Source: CAZLMW01 sp964560875 (GTDB taxonomy: Bacteria > Myxococcota_A > UBA9042). Taken from it: a DNA stretch of 16,511 nt. Under the pieces are notes generated by a model. The model worked only from the letters and a program-made list of their open reading frames with translations, was not told where the DNA came from and searched no databases. The stretch is taken from contig CAZLMW010000157.1 of NCBI GenBank assembly GCA_964560875.1, forward strand, positions 1 through 16,511, written 5' to 3'. A program made the translations under genes and the position numbers. Positions 7,460-15,700 of this stretch are shown here, one piece after another (the first letter of the stretch is position 1; each line of letters starts with the position of its first letter).

Positions 7460-8461
7460 ATGAGCCGATCTGGTGACCTGCGCTCCCCCACGTCGCGCCA
7501 GGACCTGGCGGTGCTGCCCAAGGGTGGTGACGCCTGGCTCGACAAGTTGGCCACATCGCTGAAGGCGCGGGGTTTTCTGGTCCAGCGCGCACCGTCGGAG
7601 ACGTTGCCTTTCGACGCGTTCCTCAACGGCGCCTCGATCGTCGTGCAGGCGCCCGGTGCGATGGGGGTTGATGAGTGTTGGCTGCGGATGTGCGAGCGCG
7701 CGCCGCGGTCGATGCCGGCGACGGGTGTGTTGATTCCGTCGGGGCCGCTGACGACCTATGAGCCGTGGCTTGCGGCCGGGTTCGACGAGGTTTTTACGCC
7801 CGGTAGTGACCCGAGCATCGTCGCCGTTCGCATGATCGGTCGTGCGCGCAGCCGCGCCGTTGCCCATCACCTCGCGACCCTGGATCCGCTGACCGGGCTG
7901 GTGACGCAGCAGGTCTTTCACTCGCGGCTCGACCCGACGGTGCGGCTGTCTTCGCGCGCCTCGATGCCGATGGCAGTGGCCGTGATCGACATGGATGGAT
8001 TCCGGGCGCTCGAGCGGCGGCGGGGACGGTCGATTGTGCGGCTCTTGCTGCAGGACTTCGCGGCGCACCTGGCCCGGGTTCTGCGCGCATCGGACACCGT
8101 GGCGCGGCTTGGCGACGACCGCTTCGGGCTGATCTTGCATCACATCACGGCGTTTGAAGCCCGCAAGCTGCTGTTCAAGCTGTGGAAGGGCGCGGCGCCG
8201 TCCAACGCGTCGCTCGAGGTGCTGGACGACGACCCCTACAAGATGTCGTTTACCGCCGGTGTGGCCGTTTTCCCCGGCGACTCGTCCGAGGGCGGCGAGC
8301 TCTACACGCGGGCTGAACTCGCCCTCGATGTGGCGCGCGCGACCGGCAAACGCCGGGTGCTGCTTTACTCGGAAACAGGTGGAGAATCGGGGCGTATCGA
8401 CACGAGCACGGACCTGCGCTATCACCGCGTCGCCCGCACCGGCCGTGACGGTCCCGAATAA
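7460..8461 (+). CDS. Receiver-like plus degenerate GGDEF protein, likely c-di-GMP receptor
   Basis: A 333-residue soluble protein with a good GAGGAG site (7448-7453) before the ATG. The C-terminal half (about 138-305) is a GGDEF-family fold: LDPLTGL (141-147), the metal-site Asp177 in VIDMDGF, then the signature at 218-222. That signature reads GDDRF instead of GGDEF, and the ND and GH substrate positions after the FK-like site are also changed, so cyclase activity is unlikely. An RASD motif (209-212) sits exactly five residues before the signature, the canonical position of the product-binding I-site. The N-terminal half (about 15-128) reads like a receiver domain without the acidic pocket, phospho-Asp or TKP lysine. 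It lies 92 bases after the lipoprotein gene with no clear terminator between, so the two may be co-transcribed. By analogy with PopA-type proteins, it may bind c-di-GMP and pass the signal to a partner. Confidence 0.87.
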   Translation: MSRSGDLRSPTSRQDLAVLPKGGDAWLDKLATSLKARGFLVQRAPSETLPFDAFLNGASIVVQAPGAMGVDECWLRMCERAPRSMPATGVLIPSGPLTTYEPWLAAGFDEVFTPGSDPSIVAVRMIGRARSRAVAHHLATLDPLTGLVTQQVFHSRLDPTVRLSSRASMPMAVAVIDMDGFRALERRRGRSIVRLLLQDFAAHLARVLRASDTVARLGDDRFGLILHHITAFEARKLLFKLWKGAAPSNASLEVLDDDPYKMSFTAGVAVFPGDSSEGGELYTRAELALDVARATGKRRVLLYSETGGESGRIDTSTDLRYHRVARTGRDGPE

Positions 8462-8495
8462 CGGGTAACCGCTCGCCGACATCCCATCCGCCCTG

Positions 8496-8518
8496 AGAAC
8501 ACGCTGCCTGCGTGTTCT
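8496..8518 (+). terminator. Strong hairpin after the degenerate GGDEF gene
   Basis: AGAACACGC (8496-8504) and GCGTGTTCT (8510-8518) form a perfect nine-base-pair stem around TGCCT, 34 bases after the upstream stop and 27 before the next ATG. No T-run follows, so it may be a weak or factor-assisted terminator, or a leader hairpin of the next gene. Confidence 0.45.
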
Positions 8519-8545
8519 GTCCACGCCCCGCCATCGGAGCCATCC

Positions 8546-9565
8546 ATGCGTCGTTTTTCCGCCGGCATCGCCGGTCTCGTTGCCCTCATTGTTGCCATCT
8601 CGCTCGCTTCGCCTGCTTTCGCCAAGGTCGTCGATGAGAAGATGCGCTCGAAGGTGCTCGCCAAGAAGGGCAAGCCCTCCCACTCCAAGAAGCTGACGCT
8701 CGGCGCGACCGGTTCGGCCAACAGCAGCGACAACGTGGTCGGCGCCGCCAACGGCACGACGATGCAGATCGGCATCCTGCTCGCTGGCGAGCACAAGTAC
8801 GTCGACGGCAAGCACGCGGTCGAGACCGCCGGCAAGATCCAGCACGCGCGGACGCGAACGCCGCTGCTCGACGCCTTCGTCAAGAGCGCCGATGTGTTCG
8901 AGCTCCAGTCGACCTGGATGTACGCGATGAACGACAGCCCGCCGTTCGGCCCATTCGCCCGCGTCAAGGCGGCCAGCCAGGTGTTCAACAGCGTCGACGT
9001 CCGCGCCACCAAGGTCACGGTCAAGAAGACGGCCGTCGACGGCACGGTCAGCAGCGAAGACGTTGGCGCCGAGATCGCGACCCCCACCACCAACGCGTTT
9101 GAGCCGCTGATCCTCACCGAGACGGCGGGTCTCTTCGCCAACCCGATCAGCGAAAAGGTCTTCACGCTCAAGGCCAAGCTCGGCGCTGGCGCCCAGCAGA
9201 TCATCGCCCGCGACGGCTACACCGTGACCGGCTACGACAAGGACAGCAAGACGGTTTCGCTCAAGCAGATCGAGACGTCGGGTCAGGCTGGTGGCGAGTT
9301 CGAGCTCGACGCCGCCGGTCAGCTCAGCCAGACCGTCGCCTGGGCCGCCAGGGCCGCGTGGTTCATGCCGCTGTACTCGAGCGCGATCCAGCAGCTCGAG
9401 GGAATGGACGCCCTGCAGACTGACATCGCCGCCAGCATCAGCATCAAGCTGTCGGACTGGGCCAAGCTCGACTACGTGGCCAACATCAAGCGTATCCCGC
9501 TCGTCGTCGAGGGCTGGCAGGTCCAGCACGGCCTGATGCTCACGGCCGGATTCAACCTGTTGTAG
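8546..9565 (+). CDS. Secreted protein, probable outer-membrane beta-barrel
   Basis: A 339-residue protein with a classical signal peptide (core to about residue 21, cleavage after SPAFA at 26) and GGAG (8536-8539) six bases before the ATG. There is no lipobox Cys. From about residue 70 onward, strands of alternating hydrophobic and polar residues recur. The C-terminal third has long amphipathic segments with aromatic edges and ends in the strand QHGLMLTAGFNLL. The pattern resembles small barrels of the DUF481/DUF3078 type; this is judged by pattern, not by a profile match, and the last residue is Leu rather than the usual Phe. No enzyme motif is seen. It lies between the degenerate GGDEF gene and the second lipoprotein, so it could serve as an envelope partner of the surface proteins, but nothing in its sequence proves that. 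Confidence 0.8.
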   Translation: MRRFSAGIAGLVALIVAISLASPAFAKVVDEKMRSKVLAKKGKPSHSKKLTLGATGSANSSDNVVGAANGTTMQIGILLAGEHKYVDGKHAVETAGKIQHARTRTPLLDAFVKSADVFELQSTWMYAMNDSPPFGPFARVKAASQVFNSVDVRATKVTVKKTAVDGTVSSEDVGAEIATPTTNAFEPLILTETAGLFANPISEKVFTLKAKLGAGAQQIIARDGYTVTGYDKDSKTVSLKQIETSGQAGGEFELDAAGQLSQTVAWAARAAWFMPLYSSAIQQLEGMDALQTDIAASISIKLSDWAKLDYVANIKRIPLVVEGWQVQHGLMLTAGFNLL

Positions 9566-9574
9566 GCGGGGTAG

Positions 9575-9622
9575 CGCATTGTCATGCGGGGGCTGACCCA
9601 CGGTTGAAACCGTTGGCAACGG
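9575..9622. promoter_or_regulatory. Cluster of overlapping inverted repeats upstream of the sigma-54 type promoter
   Basis: Three inverted repeats lie in 48 bases: CGCAT-TGTC-ATGCG (9575-9588), ACGGTT-GA-AACCGT (9600-9613) and CCGTT-GGC-AACGG (9610-9622). The last two share an arm, giving three CCGTT/AACGG half-sites in alternating orientation. The centre lies about 140 bases before the predicted start of the next transcript, a usual distance for an enhancer-binding activator. They could instead be mutually exclusive RNA hairpins behind the beta-barrel gene. Confidence 0.4.
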
Positions 9623-9629
9623 ATGAGCA

Positions 9630-9647
9630 AGCCCGCCTTCGCGGGCT
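9630..9647 (+). terminator. GC-rich hairpin behind the beta-barrel gene
   Basis: AGCCCGC and GCGGGCT form a perfect seven-base-pair stem around the tetraloop CTTC, 65 bases after the stop of the beta-barrel gene. The downstream tract is not T-rich, so termination strength is uncertain. Confidence 0.5.
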
Positions 9648-9721
9648 CAAGTCTGGGTGAGCTCGGGCGCCTCTTCTGGTCACGATCACGATGGGCCAAG
9701 TAGCCCGCGGAGGCATCGCGT

Positions 9722-9738
9722 TGGCACATTTGGTGCAA
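9722..9738 (+). promoter_or_regulatory. Putative sigma-54 (-24/-12) promoter of the second lipoprotein gene
   Basis: TGGCAC, five bases, then GTGCA. The -24 GG (9723-9724) and -12 GC (9735-9736) are separated by exactly ten bases, as sigma-54 holoenzyme requires, and the -24 element matches TGGCAC fully. Predicted start is near 9748, leaving a leader of about 50 bases before the ATG at 9798. Such promoters need an AAA+ activator bound upstream; the inverted repeats at 9600-9622 are candidate sites. Confidence 0.55.
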
Positions 9739-9797
9739 CAAGGGTTTCCCGCGTGCCGACGCCGGCTATGCTGCCCGGGTCGCAAACGGGAGTCGCC

Positions 9798-12700
9798 ATG
9801 TCCTACAGCTGTTCGGGGTTGCCTTTCGGCGCGTTGTCGCGTCGCGTGTCGTTGCGATGGGCCCTCGTTATTTCGTTGCTGCCGCTGGCCTTGTCCGGCT
9901 GCCTCACCGATGAAGTGACCGACGACCAGGTNNNNNNNNNNNNNNNNNNNNNNNNNNNNNNNNNNNNNNNNNNNNNNNNNNNNNNNNNNNNNNNNNNNNN
10001 NNNNNNNNNNNNNNNNNNNNNNNNNNNNNNNCTGCCCAAAGCCGGCAACTGCGACGACGGCAACAAGTGCACCAAGAACAACGCGTGCGCCAAGGGCAAG
10101 TGCGACGAGGGGCTGCCCGTAAAGTGCACCGACGACAAGAATCCCTGCACGCTCGATGTCTGCGACAACTCCGGGAAGTTTGGGGCGAAAGGCTGCGTTC
10201 ACCCGCCTGCTCCTGCGACCGCGACCTGTGACGACGGCAACAAGTGCACCGACGATTCGTGCGACGGCAAGGGCAAATGTGTCGGCAAACCGGCCAAGAC
10301 CAAGGACGGCAAGGCCAACCTGTGCGCGTGCGAGTCGACCAAGGACTGCGCCAAGCTCGAAGACGGCAAGGTCTGCAACGGGACGCTGAAGTGCACCAAT
10401 GTCGGGGTCGCGGACTTGCCGCAGGTCTGCACGGTCGATGTGGCCACTGTTGTTGTCTGCAAGAAGCCGGCGGGCAAGGACGGGGGCTGTTTGCTGAGCA
10501 CCTGTTCGGAGGTGACCAAGAAGTGCGAGACGGTCGCCGACAACAAGGGCGGCGTTTGCGATGACGGCAACAAGTGCACGGCCGGCGACAAGTGCAACGA
10601 TGTCGGAATCTGTGTTGCCGGCAAGGGGATCGACGTCAGCAAGGTCATCAAGGACGGCGGGTGCGATGACGGCAACGGCTGCACGGCCGACTCGTGCGAC
10701 GCCAAGAAGGGCTGCGTGCACGACGGCGCGAAGATGGCCGCAAAGGGCTGCGATGACGGCGACAAGTGCACGACTGGCGACCTGTGCGCGGTAACCGGTG
10801 CGTGTCAGCCCGGCAAGCTCAAGAGCTGCGACGACGGCGACGTGTGTACGCTCGGCGAGGCGTGTGAGAAGGCGACCGGGGCCTGTTCAAAGGGCAAGGC
10901 GAAGGTTTGCGACGACGGTGACGCCTGCACCACGGACAGCTGCGACGCGAAGAAGGGCTGTGTGACCAGCAAAGTCAGCTGCGACGACGGCAATCCGTGC
11001 ACGATCGACAGCTGCGACCCGAAAGCGAAGAACGGGGCGAACGGTTGCCTGGCCACCAAGCTCAAAGATGGCGTCGCGTGCGCATCCGGTGGCGCCAAGG
11101 GCGTCTGCAAGGGCGGTGTTTGTGATGCGGCGGCCGATTTCGATCACGACGGGCTCACCGGGGCCGCCGACAAGTGCCCGACGGTCTGGAACCCCGATGG
11201 CGACGCGAAACGCGGGGCGACCAGCTGTCCGGAGTGGAAGGGTTCGGGTTGGGGTTCGAGTTCGAGTCTGAGTCTGACCGAGCCCGGGCAGCAGGCTGGC
11301 TTGAGCAAGGCTCGGCGGACCAATGAGCCGGTTGAGATTCCGCTGGTCAACGGCATTCGCGATGCGTCGCTGGTTGGGTACTGGCCGCTGGATGACGACG
11401 CGACCGGCGCTTTCGGTGATGCGAAGGGCGCCAAGACGGTCGGCGCCGCGACCAAACACACGATCAAGCACAAGAGCGCGTTCGCGACCGCGACCGGCAC
11501 ATTGATGACGTGGGTTCGCCTGTCGAAGATGCCGGCGAACTGGGCGGGGATTTTTGAAGTTGAGGGCACGATCGGGGCTGGGAACGGCGATCTGCAATTG
11601 ATGGTGCTTTCTTCGGGCGCAGTGCAGGTCGAGTACGAGCCCAACACCGCGTTCAAGTCCGCGCCGGTCAAGTGGATGAATGCGTGGCGCCACGTGGCCG
11701 TGACGTGGGGTGGCTCCGCGGTTGGGATCTATGTGGATGGGCGTCTCGTTGCTTCGCAGGCGAACGCGAAGCTGGCCGCGCTGGCCGCCGCAGATCTGAA
11801 GATCGGTTGGGGAGAAGACGCCAAGAACAAGACCGTGTTTCCGCTGCTTGGCGACGTGGACGATGCGGCGCTCTTCAACCGTGCGCTTTCGCCTGCAGAA
11901 ATCGCGACCTATGCAGCGTCCAAGGCGCCTTATGGCGGCAGCTTTGTGCCCGGCGCGCAGGCCGATTTCGACGACGTGCGGGTCACCGAGAAGACCAACG
12001 TGCAGGTCGGCGAGCATGCGACGCACTTCGAGGTCATCGGAGCGCGGCCGCATAGCGATACGGACCTCAAGGACGTGGTCGCGTACTGGAAGCTCGATGG
12101 CGACGCCAAAGACGTGACGGGTAAACACGACGGCAAGTTGACGTCGACGGCGCTCGCCACCGGGCGATTCGGCGACTCGGGCGGCGCCACACGGTTCGAC
12201 GGAAAGGGTGCGCACATCGCCGTCGACCACGCGGCTGCCCTGACGCCGAAGAACGGCACGGTCGAGCTGTGGGTAAGGCCGGACGACGTCAGCAAACACG
12301 CCGGCTTGGTGACGAAGATGTCGTCCCACAAGGACCCAACCACGATGTCCTGGTACCTCGCGCTCCGCCCCGGCGGCACGATCGGTGCCTACCTCTCCAA
12401 CGGGCAGAAGAGCGTCTTCGTCGAGTGCTCAACGAGGAAACTGCGCGTCGGCGCGTGGCATCACGTGGCGAGCACGTGGGACGCCAAGAATCTAACCGTA
12501 TATGTCGACGGAGTCCGATGCGTCTCCACGCCGTCGAATGGGTACGGCAGCGGCGGCGGTCACAAGGTGTACCTCGGCAGCTATCGACGCGATGGCTCAA
12601 AGCACGACGACTTGAGCGGCTTGCTCGACGAAGTCATCGTGCACAGCGTCGCCAGGTCCGCCGACTACTTCGCCAAGCGGGCCCGAGGGTTGCCACGCGT

Positions 12701-15700
12701 TCGTTTCCTCGCCCACACACGGGCGAAGGCCGAGGCCACCGGCGGGTTCAAGTCGCACGACTACACGCTGCGATGGGGCAACAAGGCGGCCAAAGCCGTC
12801 CCGACCCAGGTCGTCGGCCTCGACAAGAAGATGACCTGTGATGCGCTGCTCAGCCCGTGCCTCGGATATGCCGGCTGGTGGCGGTTTGACGATCCCGGCG
12901 CGCTGTTGTTCGGTGCGACAAGCGCGCGCTCGACCCTGGTGCATTACAAGGGACCCCAGTCGTTTGCGGCCGGTGGTCATGCCGGTGGCGGGCTCGATAC
13001 CGGCAAGGGTGCTGTAAAGACAGCGAGCCCGTTCCAGGTGGCGCCCGGGTTCACCATCGAGACCAGCGCGCGGTATCGGTCCGGAAGCCACCTTGTGCAC
13101 GTCGCAGGTTCGCCCCAGCACTTCCAGGTGGACGTCGACACCAACAACGGCAACAAGATCATCGCGGTTCCCCATGCCGCGGCGAACAAGTGCGGGTTCA
13201 CGTCCAAGACCGCGCTGCCCAAGTTCGACGCCGCGCAGCCTTGGGCCCACCTGGCGTTTGCCTACGCGGGCGCCATCGGTGAGCTGTCGGTCAACGGCGT
13301 TGTCGAGTCGACCAGCAACTGTGGTTTGCTCAAGAGCATTGCGGTGCCGGTGACGCTGGGCGGCGACTCTGGGATGTCGAACCCGGCGGATGTCGTGGTC
13401 GATGACTTCCGGCTGATGCACCGCGCGCTTTCTGCCGATGAGTTGTCGCATTTCCCGCTGCTGAGACATGGCTTGAAAGCCACGGCGCCGCCCAAACACG
13501 GCTGCGACGACGGCAATGCCTGCACGATCGACACCAAGACGCCCGCTGGCTGCTTGAACAAGGCGGCGACCAGCGTTGCCTGTTCGCTTGGCGGCACGAC
13601 CGGCACGTGTCGGCAGGGTGTTTGCAAGGACAAGGCGACGTGCGTGCTCGGCTACGCCAGCTACACCAAGCCAAACGGCGGCCTCTTCGACGGGGTTGAT
13701 GTGGCGGCCAATGGCGATGTCTTCGTCGCGCCGCAATATGGCACCAGTGAGTCGGCTGTGATGCGCATTGGCGCCGACAAGAAGGCGCTGTGGACGACCA
13801 AGATCGCGGCCACCAGCTCGCTGCCAGCTATCGAAGCTGCCGCCAATGGCGATGTCGTCGCGGGCGGGTACGGCGGACGGTTGGCCCGTGTCGGAGCGAG
13901 CGGCAAGTTGCTGTGGACCAGGAAGGTCGGCGAGCTGGACGAGTGGGTCTGGGACATCGAGGAGCTTTCCGACGGCAAGCTGGCCATTGTCGGCGCGCGC
14001 AAGGCGGGCAAGTTCGACGGCGTCATTGGCGTGTTTACAGCGTCCGGTCAGCCGACGTGGACCGAAAACGTCGGCACCGGCGGCGCGTATGACCAGCTGT
14101 ACAACGTCGCGGTGGGGCCCGATCGCATCTACGCCGTTGGCCGCAGCGTCAACTCGACCATCGCCCTCGCCTACACGCATGCGGGCAAGAAGCTCTGGCA
14201 CAAGACGCTGACGCTGGCCTCCAAGGGGCGCAATGACCTCGCCGTCCTCGCCAATGGGCAAATCGTGGTGACCGGCGACACCACGTTCGCCGTGCTCAAC
14301 CGCGACGGTGCCGCGATTTGGACGAAAGATCCCGCGCACGGAGAGCTCCGCGCGGTGAGCGTATTCGGTGATGCCAACCGCTTTGTCGTGATGGGCAAGT
14401 CGGGCTTTTCGGGCTGGGAGGCGATCGGCAAGAAGTGGTGGAACAACGGCGTCCCCAAGCCGCCGAGCTATGGCTGGTTTCGCGTGCGGCAGGCGCCCGC
14501 GGGAGACCTGGTGTTCGTCGGTGGTGGTGTACCGAGCGGCACGACGTTGAGCGATCGCAGCGGCACGCTGATGCGGATGTCGCCCTATGGCTACAGCGAC
14601 TGCGCCAAGGCCGGGCTCTGTGCGGGCGGGCGCGATCGGTGTGACGACGACAACGCATGCACGACCGATTGGTGCGAGCCGAGCAAGGGCTGCACGCACG
14701 CGGTAATCAAGACGTGTGGCGCGCCTCCGGGCTGGGATCAGGACAACGACGGGCTGGCGGACGCCAATGACAAGTGCCCCAACGCGTGGTCGCCCGATGA
14801 CGATGGGGTGCGCGGGAGCTCATCGTGCGCGCCGTTTAGCGGCAAGGGATGGAGTTGGAGTTCGAGCGCGGGGCTGCGACAACCGGGGTTGAACGTCCCG
14901 TGGTCGGCGGTTCGCAGGACCAATGAGCCGGTCGAGTTGCCGCTGGTCAATGGCATCCTGGACGCTTCTGTTGCCGGCTACTGGAAGTTCGACGGCGACG
15001 GCAAGGACTCTTCCGATGGCGCTTTGCACCTTTCGAACGGCTCGGCGAAATACACTGCTGACACGCCCTTCGACACAGGAAAGTCGTTCGACGCCGGGGC
15101 GACGGGGGATTCCATGCGGCGTTCCCTGAAAGCGCCGATCTCGGTGGCTGAGGCGACCGTTTCGCTCTGGGTCAAGCCCCTGGCAAAGCCGCCAGTTGGC
15201 GGCGGCTGCTACCTGTTTTCAAGCCATCAGCATTCAAAGACACAAGGAAAGTCCAGCCATTGGCACGCCGTTTGGACGAACGGCAAGGGGATCGAAAAAG
15301 GCGGCTTAATGCTGGGCGCTGGCCAAAACAACTTCGCGGAACGATATGCCCGCACTGCCGCACCGGTGATGGACAATGCCCTGGGGCGTTGGACGCACGT
15401 CGCGGCCACATTCCGCGACGGGAATACCGATCCGTGGCGCGTCTACGTCGACGGCAAGCCCGTGGCACACGTTGCTAGCGGTCAGTCCGGCCAATTTCAG
15501 CCGATGCAACTGCAGTATTTCGCTGTCGGACGCGCTGCTGCAGTGGACCCAAACCCCGCGTGTAAGGCGTTGTTTGACGATGTAGTGATTTTCCGGCGTG
15601 CTCTCAGTCCAGACGAAATTGCTACCTACGTCGCGTCGAAGACGCCCTACGGCAGCGGCTTCGTCCCCAACGCGCAGGCCGATTTCGACGACGTGCGCGT

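Noticed and set aside
7214..9619. Minus-strand open frame of 801 codons opposite three boundaries
   Set aside because: It spans the ends of the lipoprotein, the GGDEF-like gene and the barrel gene, all of which have clear starts and motifs on the plus strand. The antisense translation shows no fold.
12597..14699. Minus-strand open frame of 700 codons opposite the second lipoprotein
   Set aside because: It is the antisense shadow of LamG 3 and the propeller; it is rich in Arg/Ala/Val and has no motif or RBS support.
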